This document shows positions 31,470 to 40,049 of a DNA stretch of 40,049 nucleotides, piece after piece. The translations under genes were made by a program, and so were the position numbers. Origin of the DNA: Pseudomonas delhiensis (GTDB lineage: Bacteria; Pseudomonadota; Gammaproteobacteria; Pseudomonadales; Pseudomonadaceae); the NCBI RefSeq assembly GCF_900187975.1, contig NZ_FZPC01000046.1:1-40049 (forward strand), read 5' to 3'. Each line of letters begins with the position of its first letter. Positions within the stretch are counted from its first letter, which is position 1. The notes beneath the pieces were generated by a model, which searched no databases, had not been told where the DNA came from, and saw only the letters and a program-made list of their open reading frames with translations.

Positions 31470-33872
31470 ATGAAAAAAAACCTTGGCCGCACTCGACTGG
31501 CGGCTCAGATCCGGCAGCACAGCCTGCGCAACGTCCTTCCCCGGACGCTGCTGGCCGTGACGCTGCTCGGCGCGGGCGTGGGGGCCGTGGCCGCACCGGT
31601 GAAGGTGAACATTCCAGCGCAGGCGCTTTCCAGTGCCCTGGCCGAGCTGGGGCAGCAGACCGGGCTGGAAATCCTCTATTCACCGGACATCGTCAAGGGC
31701 ATTCGCTCCCGCGCGGTGTCCGGCACCGTGGAGCCCGAGCAAGCCCTGGATACCCTGCTGCAGGGCAGCGGCATCACCTACCGCATCGAGAATGGTACCG
31801 TCACCCTCGGCAGCAGCGGCGAGGCGCCGCTGGAAATGGGTGCCGTGACCATTTCCGGTAAAGCGCCGGGCTCCACCACTGAGGGCACCGGCCTCTACAC
31901 CACCTACTCCTCCAGCAGTTCCACGCGGCTGAACCTGTCGCCCCAGGAAACGCCGCAATCGGTCACCGTGCTCACCCGCCAGCGCCTGGACGACCAGCGC
32001 CTGGAAAACGTGACCGATGCACTGGAGGCCACCGCCGGCATCACCGTCAGCCGCGAGGGGCTGGGTGCCGACACCGATTCCTTCTGGTCGCGCGGCTTCG
32101 CCATCAGCAACTATGAGATCGATGGGGTACCCACCTCCTCGTCCCTGGCCAACTACCGCCTGAGTACTGCAGTCTACGATCGCGTCGAAGTGGTCCGCGG
32201 CGCCACCGGCCTGATCAGCGGCATGGGTACGCCATCGGCGACCATCAACCTGATCCGCAAGCGCCCCACCTTCGACCCGCACCTGAGCCTCAGCGCCGAA
32301 GCCGGCAGTTGGGACCGCTACGGCAGCGGCGTGGACGTCTCCGGCCCGCTGAACGATGGTGGCAGCATCCGCGGGCGCCTGGTGGCCGACTACAAGAACC
32401 AGCAGGCCTGGGTGGATCGCTTCAAGCAGGAGGACACCGTCCTCTATGGCATCACCGAATTCGACCTCTCCGACAGCACCCTGCTGACCCTGGGCTTCAA
32501 CCACCAGACCAGCAACGTGAACTCGCCGCTGCGCAACGGCTTCCCGCTGTTCTACAGCAACGGCCAGAGCACCGACTTCAAGCGCTCGGCCAACAGCGCG
32601 CCGGACTGGTCCTATTACGACAACGAGCTGAACAGCCTATTCGCCTCGGTGGAGCATCAGTTCGACTCTGGCTGGAGCGGCAAGGCCGAGTACAGCCACA
32701 CCCAATACAACTACGACAGCGTGGTGACCTACATCGGCGGCAGCCCCGACCAGGACACTGGCGCGGGCACCTACGTGCAACCGGTGCACTGGAAGGGCAA
32801 GCCCGTGCAGGACAACCTGGACGCCTACGTCACCGGCCCCTTCAGCCTGTTCGGCCGCGAGCATGAGCTGATCGGCGGTCTCACCCTCTCCGAACTGCGC
32901 GACCTGGACAACCCCGACTACGGCTGGTGGCTGATGCCTGGCAGCGGCTACGACGGCACCATTCCCAACATCAACGACTGGGACGGCAGCGCCAACAAGC
33001 CGGAGTTCCCCAAGTACGGCGAAACCGATACCCGGGAAAACCAGTACGCGGCCTACCTGACCGGGCGCTTTCGCCTCACCGACTCCACCAGCCTGATCCT
33101 CGGCAACCGCGTCATCGACTGGAAGCGCAACAGCGACTACACCGCCAACGACGGTAGCAAGAGCAAGACCCGCGACCGCGAGACCGGGGTGTACATCCCC
33201 TACGCCGGCCTGGTCCAGGAACTGGACGAGACCTGGTCGCTGTACGCCAGCTACACCAAGATCTTCAACCCGCAGGGTTCCTGGGTGCGCGACATCAACA
33301 ACCAGCCCCTGGATCCGGAGGAAGGCACCAGCTACGAGGCCGGCGTGAAGGCCAGCTTCAACGATGGCCGCCTCACCTCCAGCCTGTCGCTGTTCAAGAC
33401 CGAGCAGGACAACCTCGCCGTGTATGACGGCGTGGCCTACGTCTCGGAACAAGGTACCAGCACCAAGGGCGTGGAACTGGAGCTCAACGGCGAACTGGCC
33501 GAGGGCTGGCAGTTCACCGGCGGCTACGCCTACAGCGTGAGCGAGGACGAGGACGGCAACCGCATCATCACTCAGGTGCCGCGCCACAGCCTGAAGACCT
33601 TCACCACCTACCGCCTGCCCGGCGTGCTGGACAAGCTGACCCTGGGCGGTGGTGTGAACTGGCAGAGCAAGTACGGCTACGACCTGAAGAGCTATACCCA
33701 GGGTAGCTACGCGTTGGTCAACCTGATGGCGCGCTACGATATCACCAGGAACCTCTCCGCCTCCATCAACCTGAACAACGTGTTCGACAAGGAGTACTTC
33801 GCCGGTGCCAGCACCTACGGCGTCTATGGCGCGCCGCGCAACTTCATGACCTCGCTGAAATACTCCTACTGA
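31470..33872 (+). CDS. fpvA: FpvA, ferripyoverdine TonB-dependent receptor
   Basis: An 800-residue outer-membrane receptor. Signal peptide up to about residue 45 (TLLAVTLLGAGVGAVAA), periplasmic STN signalling domain (VNIPAQALSSALAELGQQTGLEILYSPD), TonB-box region (MGAVTISGK), plug (ETPQSVTVLTRQRLDDQRLENV; YDRVEVVRGATGLISGMGTP) and beta-barrel ending MTSLKYSY. It imports ferripyoverdine and signals through FpvR. I chose the ATG at 31470 because GGAG (31457-31460) is nine bases upstream; the in-frame ATG at 31455 contains that site and has none of its own. It lies downstream of pvdE as in PAO1. The barrel is intact, unlike the related receptor at 9955-12377. Confidence 0.93.
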   Translation: MKKNLGRTRLAAQIRQHSLRNVLPRTLLAVTLLGAGVGAVAAPVKVNIPAQALSSALAELGQQTGLEILYSPDIVKGIRSRAVSGTVEPEQALDTLLQGSGITYRIENGTVTLGSSGEAPLEMGAVTISGKAPGSTTEGTGLYTTYSSSSSTRLNLSPQETPQSVTVLTRQRLDDQRLENVTDALEATAGITVSREGLGADTDSFWSRGFAISNYEIDGVPTSSSLANYRLSTAVYDRVEVVRGATGLISGMGTPSATINLIRKRPTFDPHLSLSAEAGSWDRYGSGVDVSGPLNDGGSIRGRLVADYKNQQAWVDRFKQEDTVLYGITEFDLSDSTLLTLGFNHQTSNVNSPLRNGFPLFYSNGQSTDFKRSANSAPDWSYYDNELNSLFASVEHQFDSGWSGKAEYSHTQYNYDSVVTYIGGSPDQDTGAGTYVQPVHWKGKPVQDNLDAYVTGPFSLFGREHELIGGLTLSELRDLDNPDYGWWLMPGSGYDGTIPNINDWDGSANKPEFPKYGETDTRENQYAAYLTGRFRLTDSTSLILGNRVIDWKRNSDYTANDGSKSKTRDRETGVYIPYAGLVQELDETWSLYASYTKIFNPQGSWVRDINNQPLDPEEGTSYEAGVKASFNDGRLTSSLSLFKTEQDNLAVYDGVAYVSEQGTSTKGVELELNGELAEGWQFTGGYAYSVSEDEDGNRIITQVPRHSLKTFTTYRLPGVLDKLTLGGGVNWQSKYGYDLKSYTQGSYALVNLMARYDITRNLSASINLNNVFDKEYFAGASTYGVYGAPRNFMTSLKYSY

Positions 33873-33885
33873 AGTCTGATTCGAG

Positions 33886-33919
33886 AAAGCGCCCCCGATG
33901 ACCTCGGGTGCGCTTTTTT
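33886..33919 (+). terminator. Rho-independent terminator of fpvA
   Basis: Stem AAAGCGC with GCGCTTT plus CCCG with CGGG, one mismatch, followed by six T residues, 13 bases after the fpvA stop. On the other strand the stem is followed by TTTCT, so it may also serve the convergent hydrolase gene. Confidence 0.85.
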
Positions 33920-34041
33920 ATTTCCCGGCGGAACCACCTCGACCGGCGAAACGCATGGGGTGGCCAGGCGGAAAGAGGAAGGCGCAAGGGGTATTGAGAG
34001 ATTGGAGGCGGACGTCGCGGGCACCGCCTCCGAAGATGGTG

Positions 34042-34995
34042 TCAGGCCAGCGCCTGGGCCAGCGCCCCGCACAGGTCGCTGTAGATGGCGTCGATATCGG
34101 CGGTGACCAGGCGCATGCGCAGGAAGTCGTGGGTGAAGGCCGAATACTCGCGCAGTGACACCGGAACGCCCTGCCACCGCAGATGGTCGACATAGGCCCT
34201 GCCCTCGTCCAGCAACGGATCGAACCCGGCCAGGGCCACAAGCGCCGGGGCCACCCCCTGTACAGGGGCGGCGCGCAGGGGCGAGAAACGCCAGTCGAGA
34301 CGGTCCTCGGCGGACCGGGCGTAGAGGCCGTAGAACCACTCCAACGTCTCGCTTTCCAGCAGGTAGCCCTCGGCGAACAGCTCCATGGACTCAGTGCGCC
34401 GTGAAGCATCGGTGACCGGGTAGCACAGCAGTTGCAGGCGTGGCGCCGGCAGGCCGGGGAAGCCCCCGCGGGCCGCCAGGATCGCCAATACCGTCGCTAC
34501 TGTTGCCCCCGCGCTGTCGCCGCCCAAAGCCAGGCGGCCGCAGTCCAGGCCCAGAGCTTCGCCCTGGATGGCCAGCCAGGCCAGGGAATCCTCGCCATCC
34601 TCGATGGCCGCCGGGAAGGGATGCTCCGGCGCCAGCCGGTATCCCACCGCAAGCACTGCGCACGGAGTGCGAGCGGCGAACTCGCGGCAGACGCCATCGT
34701 GGGAGTCCAGGCTGCCGAGCACGAAGCCGCCACCGTGGAAATACACCAGCACCGGGTACGGCCCTGCCTCCCCTTGCGGTCGATACAGACGCAGCGGCAG
34801 CGTGCCACCGCTGCGCGTGGTGGCGCTCAGCTCCTGCACATCCAGGGCCCTGGGTGCCGCCCAATGCATCCGTTCGGTGCTGCGCTGAAACAGATCGCGG
34901 GCCCGCTCCGGAGTAGTCAGGTGGAAAACGTTGTCGTCATTGCCACTCTCCTCGGCCAGGTCAAGGAAGGCGGATATCTCGGGATGTAGTGACAT
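34042..34995 (-). CDS. Alpha/beta hydrolase of the hormone-sensitive-lipase family
   Basis: A 317-residue esterase-type hydrolase. The oxyanion motif HGGG is at residues 87-90, the nucleophile Ser161 is in GDSAG, the acid Asp259 in GFDPLLDEG and the base His289 in FTHDF, so the triad is complete. No signal peptide is seen, so it is probably cytoplasmic. I start at the ATG at 34995 (MSLHPEISAF); the upstream extension is NRPS-tail shadow sequence. It lies 68 bases downstream of the NRPS stop on the same strand, with a strong hairpin between. I do not know a standard pvd name for it. Possible roles are ester hydrolysis during siderophore release or re-use, or an unrelated carboxylesterase. Confidence 0.8.
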   Translation of the reverse strand: MSLHPEISAFLDLAEESGNDDNVFHLTTPERARDLFQRSTERMHWAAPRALDVQELSATTRSGGTLPLRLYRPQGEAGPYPVLVYFHGGGFVLGSLDSHDGVCREFAARTPCAVLAVGYRLAPEHPFPAAIEDGEDSLAWLAIQGEALGLDCGRLALGGDSAGATVATVLAILAARGGFPGLPAPRLQLLCYPVTDASRRTESMELFAEGYLLESETLEWFYGLYARSAEDRLDWRFSPLRAAPVQGVAPALVALAGFDPLLDEGRAYVDHLRWQGVPVSLREYSAFTHDFLRMRLVTADIDAIYSDLCGALAQALA

Positions 34996-35007
34996 GCTTG
35001 TGTTCAC

Positions 35008-35033
35008 GGCTCGGCGGCAGGTGCCGCCGAGCC
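35008..35033 (-). terminator. Perfect 11-bp hairpin between NRPS and hydrolase genes
   Basis: GGCTCGGCGGC and GCCGCCGAGCC with an ACCT loop (minus-strand reading) lie between the NRPS stop and the hydrolase start, 12 bases before the hydrolase ATG. No T-tract follows. It occupies the ribosome-site region, so it could attenuate the downstream gene. Confidence 0.55.
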
Positions 35034-35063
35034 TCTCCTGTGAATGGTTTTGGTGAGGGTTGG

Positions 35064-38000
35064 TCAGGCGGGCAACTGCTCCACCAGGTGTTCCAGTTCC
35101 GCCTGGAACGCCCCCATGAAGCGCTCCATGGTTGCCGGCCGGTAGAGCCGGGTGCTGTACAGGCAACGGAAGCTCAGTCGGGCGTCGAAGACCTGCCCCA
35201 CCACTTCCAGCCAGTTACCTAAGGGGGCCTCCAGGCTGTAGGCCTCGCCCGAGCTTTCCTTCGCCGGCACCAGCAGCGCCGACTCGTCGAAGGTCTGGTC
35301 GAACTGGCCAAGGTAATTGAAGGTGACCCTCGCCTGGGGCAAGGCGCCGAGCAGCGATGCCGTCGCCTCCCCGGCCATGTAGCGCAGCACGCCGTAGCCC
35401 ACCCCCTTGTTCGGGACCTGCTCCAACTGCCTGCGCACCGCCGTCACCGCACCGGCCAGGTCGTCTTCCAGGTTCGGGGACAGGCACACCGGGTACAGGC
35501 TGGTGAACCAGCCCAGGGTCCGACTCAGGTCCAGCGACTCGCACAGTTCCTCGCGGCCATGCCCTTCCAGCTGCACCCGTGCCGAGGTGCTACCGCTCCA
35601 GCGGCAGAGCACGCGCCCCAGCGCGGTCAGCAACAGGTCGTTGATCTGTGCCTGGTAGGCCCGTGGCGCCTGCTTGAGCAGCAATTCGGTGTGTTCCTTC
35701 GATAGCTTCATGGCGACGAAGGCCTGGTGGCGGACCTGATTGCGCCCGCGCGGGTTGTCGCAGGGGAACTCCGACCCCGGCCCACCCAGAGCTGCCAGCC
35801 AATAGGCCAGCTCCTGCTCGCGCAACTCGCCGGCCTTGGCCGCCAGGCCTTCGGCCCACTCGCGATAGCTGCTGCTGCGCACCGGCAGCTGCGCCTCGCG
35901 TCGCGCGCAGCGGGCTTCGTAGGCGGCCTGCAGGTCCTCCAGCAGCACCCGCCAGGAGACCGCGTCGATCGCCAGGTGATGCACCGCCAGCAGCAGCCGT
36001 ACGTCGCCACCGGCCATGGTCACGTACAAGCCGCGCAGCAGCGGGCCACGCTCCAGGTCCAGGCTGCACTGGGCCTGGTTGGCCAGTGCTTCCAGGGCCT
36101 CCTCGTCGGCGGCCTGCTCCAGCCAGAGCAATGCCTGGTCCTCAGGCGGCATCGGTCCGTAACTCTGTTGCCAGGTCGAACCCTGCTGGACGAAACGCAA
36201 GCGCAGCGAATCGTGATGCCGCAACATGTCGCGCAGGGCCAGCTCCAGCGCCTCTACATCCAGCGCCTGGCGTGAACGTAGCAACAGCGCCTGGTTGAAA
36301 TGCCCCGGCTCCGGCATGCGCTGGGCGAAAAACCATTCCTGGATCGGCAATAGCGGGAAAGCGCCTTCGCCGACCTTTCCCACCGCCTCGGTGGCGGCGG
36401 CCTGGTTCACCGCGTTTCGTTCGCAGAGCCCGGCGATGGTCTGATAGCGCATCAGGTCTCGCAGTTTGACCTCCAACTGCAGACGTGGGTGGTTACGCAG
36501 CCGCGACACCACCTGCAGGCTGAGAATGGAGTCGCCGCCCAGTTCGAAGAAGTTGTCGTGGATGCCGACCCGCTCCACCTGTAGTACCTGAGCCCAGACC
36601 TCGGCGAGCAGCGCCTCCTCCTCATTGCGCGGAGCCACGTAGTCACCGGCCTGGATTTCCGGTTCCGGCAAGGCCTTGCGGTCGAGCTTGCCATTGGGCG
36701 TCAGCGGCAGCCGCTCCAGGCAAACCACCTGGGCCGGCACCATGTATTCCGGCAGGCTTTCCCGCAAGGCGGCACGCAGGCGCTCGCCGGCACACGGCTC
36801 GTTGCAGGCGACGTAGCCGATCAGTTGCTTGCCCGAAGGGCTTTCGCGGGCGATTACCAGCGCCTCGCCAACGCCGGTCTGGCGCCGCAGGCAGGCCTCG
36901 ATCTCGCCCAGCTCGATACGGAAGCCACGCACCTTGACCTGGTGATCAACCCGCCCCAGGTAGTCCATGATGCCGTCGGCGCGCACCCGCACCAGGTCGC
37001 CGGTACGATACAGGCGCGATCCCGGCTCACCGTTCGGGTCCGGTACGAAACGCTCCGCGGTCAGCGCCGGGCGCGCATTGTAGCCGCGAGCCAGGCCGTG
37101 GCCACCGATATAGAGCTCGCCGGCCAGCCCCATGGGCAGGAGGTTCATGTCGTTGTCCATGACCCACAGCGAGCGCTGCCCCACCACGCGCCCGATAGGC
37201 GCATAGGGAGCCTCGCAGGGAACGCCCCTCGGCACCTTCCAGAGCATGGGCGTCACCACCGTCTCGGTCGGCCCGTAGCCGTTGACGAAATATTGCGGGC
37301 GCAGGGCCTCGGCGACCTGCTCCAGGGCCTTCTCGGCCACGGCGTCCCCACCGAAGCAGTAGATGCGCACCGGCGGCGGGGGCAACTGCGAGCCCTCGGC
37401 ATACTCAGCCAGTTGCTTCAGATAAGCTGGCGGGAAACAGGCAATGTCCACCCGCTGCTCACCGAGCACCTGGAAGGTCCGCTCCGGTGTCCACAGTTCG
37501 TCGTCGCGCATGATCAGCGTGCCGCCGCTCACCAGCAGGCTCAGCCAGCGTTCGTGGGCGCCGTCGAAGGCGAAGGACATGAAATGGAGCTCGCGGGTGC
37601 CGGGGACCATCTCGTAGAGCTCGATGATGGCCTGGCAGTGCATCGTCAACGGGCCCCGGGTCACCGCCACCCCCTTGGGCGTCCCCGTCGAGCCTGAGGT
37701 GTAGATCAGGTAGGCGAGATTATTTTCGGCCGGCGCCGTGGCGATGGCCACCGGAGCCGGAGAATCCTCGTCCTGCTCCGGGTCCAGCAAGGGCAGGCCG
37801 GAAGGTAGCGCCAGACGCTCCCGGACGTCGGCACGCCCGATCAGCAGGCGCATGCCCGAATCCTCCACCATGAAAGCCAGGCGCTCTGCGGGATAGTCCA
37901 GGTCCAGCGGCACATAGGCCCCCCCGGCCTTGAGCACCGCCAGCAGGGCCACCGGCATGCTCAGAGAGCGCTCCAGGGCGATTCCGACCTTGGTCTCCGG

Positions 38001-40049
38001 CCCGACACCCTGGGCGATCAGGCGCCGTGCGAGACGCTCGGCACACCGTTCCAGCTCGGCATAGGATAGCCGGGCGCCGGAGCAGACCAGGGCCGTGGCC
38101 TCGGGTTGCAGGGCCGCACGCTCGGCGATCAGCGCCGACACACAGAGCCGGCGGTGCCTGGGCGCCGGCTCACGCCCCCAGGTGCTCATGGCGTCATGAT
38201 CGACCTTGGCCAGGCGCTGGAGATTGCCCAGACACGCCCGTGGCGTGCGCAGCATCGCCTCCAGCGTCGCCTCCAGCGTACGCCGGATACCCTCCACCGC
38301 CTCGCGGCTGAAACGGTTGCGCAGGAACAGGTATTCGATGGACAGCTCTTCGCCCAGATGTACCGCCAGATCCATGGGGAAGTTGGTGACATCGCGATTG
38401 CTGGAAGCGCCGAAGCGCGGCCCCTCATGGCTCTGCTCAGCCTGCAGGCGTGCATCTATCGGGTAGTTCTCGAACACGATGATGCTGTCGAACAGCATCT
38501 GGCCACTCTGCCCCGACCAGCGCTGGACGTCGGCCAGCGGGGCGTGGGCATGCTCGCGCAGGTCCAGGTTGTAGGACTGCAGCCGAGCCAGCCATTGGTC
38601 CAGGCGGCCCTGGGGGTCGATCTCCTGGATCACCGGCAGGGTGTTGATGAACAGGCCGAGCATGTCGTCGGCGCCGCGCAGGCTTTCGGGGCGGCCCGCG
38701 ACCGTGGCGCCGAAGATTACGCTGCGCTGGCCGGTGTAGCGCTGCAGCAGCAGCAACCAGGCGGCCTGCACCAGGGTATTGGGGGTGATGCCCTGTTGCC
38801 GACAGCACTGCAGGAGCTGGCCGGTACGCTCGCGGCCCCAGTGCGTATAGAGCGCCTCGTGCCCCTGTTGGCCGGGTTCGGGGCGCGGGTAGCTCGCCTG
38901 GCTCAGCGAGCAGGGCTCGTCCAGCGACGCCAGGCGCTCGCGCCAGAAGCCCTCCAGCGTGCCCCGGTCCTGGCGCTGCAGCCAGGCAACGAAGTCCCGG
39001 TAGCGCGCCTGCGCCCCTTCGACACGCCCTTGCGAGTAGTGCTGCATGACCTCGCCGAACAACCTGGAACTGCTCCAACCGTCCATCAGGATGTGGTGAC
39101 TGGTCCAGATCAGGTGATGGCTGCTTTCCGAGGTTCGCACCAGCACCAGGCGTTGCAGGGGAAGACACGCCAGGTCGAAGCCACGCTCCAGTTCCTCGCG
39201 GCCGATGGCTACGAGGCCCTGCTCCGAGGCGTCCCCGGCACGCCGGTCGAGGTAGCGAATATCCATCCGTGCCCGACGATGCACGATCTGCAGCGGATCA
39301 CCCAGGCCTTGCCAGTGAAAGGTCGTGCGCAATATGTCGTGACGGTTCACCGCATCCTGCCAGGCGGCCTGGAAGCGCTCGACGTCCAGGCCCTCCACGG
39401 ACATGCAGACCTGGTTCACATAGAATCCGTCCCCCTCGTCGGACAGGCTGTGGAACAGCATGCCCTGCTGCATGGGCGACAATGGATAGATGTCCTCGAT
39501 CGCCTCCACAGCCACCGGCAGCGTATCCAACTGCGCCTGGCTCAGCCCTGCCAAGGGGAAGTCCGAAGGAGTCACGCCACGGTGCGCCGGGTCTGCGCAA
39601 TAACCCACCAGCTCGGCCAGCTCAGCCGCATAGGCGTCCGCCAACTGCTGCATCGGCTCGAAGTCGAACATCCGCTCGCTGAACGCCCAGTCCAGGCTGA
39701 GCTCGCCGTCGTATACCTGGCCATTGATACTCAGCCAGTTGCCCAGGGGCGCGCCGGCGTCCATTTCCAGGCCGGCACTTTCCCGCGCCGGCGCCAGCAG
39801 GGCCGCCTCGTCGAATTGACCATCGAAGCGGCCCAGGTAGTTGAAAGTGATCCGTGCCTGCGGCAGCGATGCCAGGCTGGCGGCGTTCTCCGGGCCGGCC
39901 AGGTAGCGCAGTAGGCCGTAGCCCAGGCCCTTGTTCGGGAGGCCGCGCAGTTGTTCCTTGATCGCCTTCAGCGACTCGCCGAGGTCTGCGGTCGGCGTCA
40001 GGCGCACCGGGAACAGACTGGTGAACCAGCCGACGCTGCGGCTCAGGTC
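35064..40049 (-). CDS. Pyoverdine non-ribosomal peptide synthetase, C-terminal part (E | C-A-T-E), truncated by window edge
   Basis: More than 1,647 residues of a cytoplasmic NRPS, with the N-terminus beyond the window. Reading from the right: the end of an epimerization domain (about 39,600-40,049; NKGLGYGLLRYL, ARITFNYLGRFD); a condensation domain (about 38,210-39,560; YPLSPMQQGMLFHSL, HHILMDGWS); an adenylation domain (about 36,830-38,150; YLIYTSGSTGTPKG, NGYGPTETVVTP, YRTGDLVR, NGKLDRKALP); a thiolation domain (DNFFELGGDSILSLQ near 36,530); and a final complete epimerization domain (FPLLPIQEWFF, HHLAIDAVSW near 35,960, NKGVGYGVLRYM). The A-domain pocket residues I read (D235, G236, E239, C299, G301, G322, V330, T331) point tentatively to a basic or ornithine-type residue. 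There is no thioesterase, so the chain must pass to another NRPS. PvdI/PvdJ-type by context. Confidence 0.93.
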   Translation of the reverse strand, partial: DLSRSVGWFTSLFPVRLTPTADLGESLKAIKEQLRGLPNKGLGYGLLRYLAGPENAASLASLPQARITFNYLGRFDGQFDEAALLAPARESAGLEMDAGAPLGNWLSINGQVYDGELSLDWAFSERMFDFEPMQQLADAYAAELAELVGYCADPAHRGVTPSDFPLAGLSQAQLDTLPVAVEAIEDIYPLSPMQQGMLFHSLSDEGDGFYVNQVCMSVEGLDVERFQAAWQDAVNRHDILRTTFHWQGLGDPLQIVHRRARMDIRYLDRRAGDASEQGLVAIGREELERGFDLACLPLQRLVLVRTSESSHHLIWTSHHILMDGWSSSRLFGEVMQHYSQGRVEGAQARYRDFVAWLQRQDRGTLEGFWRERLASLDEPCSLSQASYPRPEPGQQGHEALYTHWGRERTGQLLQCCRQQGITPNTLVQAAWLLLLQRYTGQRSVIFGATVAGRPESLRGADDMLGLFINTLPVIQEIDPQGRLDQWLARLQSYNLDLREHAHAPLADVQRWSGQSGQMLFDSIIVFENYPIDARLQAEQSHEGPRFGASSNRDVTNFPMDLAVHLGEELSIEYLFLRNRFSREAVEGIRRTLEATLEAMLRTPRACLGNLQRLAKVDHDAMSTWGREPAPRHRRLCVSALIAERAALQPEATALVCSGARLSYAELERCAERLARRLIAQGVGPETKVGIALERSLSMPVALLAVLKAGGAYVPLDLDYPAERLAFMVEDSGMRLLIGRADVRERLALPSGLPLLDPEQDEDSPAPVAIATAPAENNLAYLIYTSGSTGTPKGVAVTRGPLTMHCQAIIELYEMVPGTRELHFMSFAFDGAHERWLSLLVSGGTLIMRDDELWTPERTFQVLGEQRVDIACFPPAYLKQLAEYAEGSQLPPPPVRIYCFGGDAVAEKALEQVAEALRPQYFVNGYGPTETVVTPMLWKVPRGVPCEAPYAPIGRVVGQRSLWVMDNDMNLLPMGLAGELYIGGHGLARGYNARPALTAERFVPDPNGEPGSRLYRTGDLVRVRADGIMDYLGRVDHQVKVRGFRIELGEIEACLRRQTGVGEALVIARESPSGKQLIGYVACNEPCAGERLRAALRESLPEYMVPAQVVCLERLPLTPNGKLDRKALPEPEIQAGDYVAPRNEEEALLAEVWAQVLQVERVGIHDNFFELGGDSILSLQVVSRLRNHPRLQLEVKLRDLMRYQTIAGLCERNAVNQAAATEAVGKVGEGAFPLLPIQEWFFAQRMPEPGHFNQALLLRSRQALDVEALELALRDMLRHHDSLRLRFVQQGSTWQQSYGPMPPEDQALLWLEQAADEEALEALANQAQCSLDLERGPLLRGLYVTMAGGDVRLLLAVHHLAIDAVSWRVLLEDLQAAYEARCARREAQLPVRSSSYREWAEGLAAKAGELREQELAYWLAALGGPGSEFPCDNPRGRNQVRHQAFVAMKLSKEHTELLLKQAPRAYQAQINDLLLTALGRVLCRWSGSTSARVQLEGHGREELCESLDLSRTLGWFTSLYPVCLSPNLEDDLAGAVTAVRRQLEQVPNKGVGYGVLRYMAGEATASLLGALPQARVTFNYLGQFDQTFDESALLVPAKESSGEAYSLEAPLGNWLEVVGQVFDARLSFRCLYSTRLYRPATMERFMGAFQAELEHLVEQLPA

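Noticed and set aside
1..40049. CRISPR arrays, tRNA or rRNA genes, complete insertion sequences or prophage
   Set aside because: None seen; the only mobile-element trace is the integrase relic at 7199-7580.

Overview
The window is GC-rich Pseudomonas-type chromosomal DNA (P. aeruginosa/P. fluorescens lineage; species not determinable by eye). From about 13 kb onward it is a pyoverdine siderophore locus whose gene order closely follows the P. aeruginosa pvd cluster. The left part carries an OprF-type porin, a histidine ammonia-lyase and a ProY/HutT-type permease. It also carries a 28-bp sequence at 6312-6339 that I read as the chromosomal dif site, so the window should span the replication terminus.

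Layout. 1-773: no supported gene, possible promoter for the porin. 774-4895: oprF-like, hutH, amino-acid permease, separated by hairpins. 4896-7198: gene-poor terminus zone with a shared intergenic repeat, a G-rich tract, inverted repeats, one possible small ORF, dif and a six-copy heptamer repeat. 7199-8173: a junkyard of three gene relics (tyrosine recombinase, pvdR/macA-like adaptor, FecI-type sigma factor). 8366-12377: a FecI/FecR/TonB-receptor signalling cassette whose receptor has three frameshifts. 12617-17914 (minus): hydroxyornithine acyltransferase (pvdYII-like), pvdA, a small Fur-like protein and pvdQ. 18212-23933 (plus): fpvR, pvdR, pvdT, opmQ. 24242-25870 (minus): pvdP. 26043-29572 (plus): pvdM, pvdN, pvdO. 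29712-33872 (plus): pvdE, fpvA. 34042-34995 (minus): an HSL-family hydrolase. 35064 to the window end (minus): the C-terminal part of a pyoverdine NRPS (E|C-A-T-E).

How the genes work together. PvdA hydroxylates ornithine and the PvdYII-like enzyme probably acylates it. The NRPS builds the acylated precursor, PvdE moves it to the periplasm, and PvdQ, PvdP, PvdM, PvdN and PvdO mature it there. PvdRT-OpmQ secretes or recycles pyoverdine. FpvA takes up ferripyoverdine and signals through FpvR. Sequences of the PvdS type (TAAAT-N16-CGT) lie upstream of pvdA, pvdR, pvdP and pvdM, with a TAATT variant upstream of pvdE. The partner sigma gene fpvI is not beside fpvR. I found no clearly new system. 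The points most worth a second look are the dif site, the relic mosaic, loss of most canonical metal-ligand residues in PvdM, the CTG start of fecR, the two-start Fur-like protein and the NRPS that ends in an epimerization domain.
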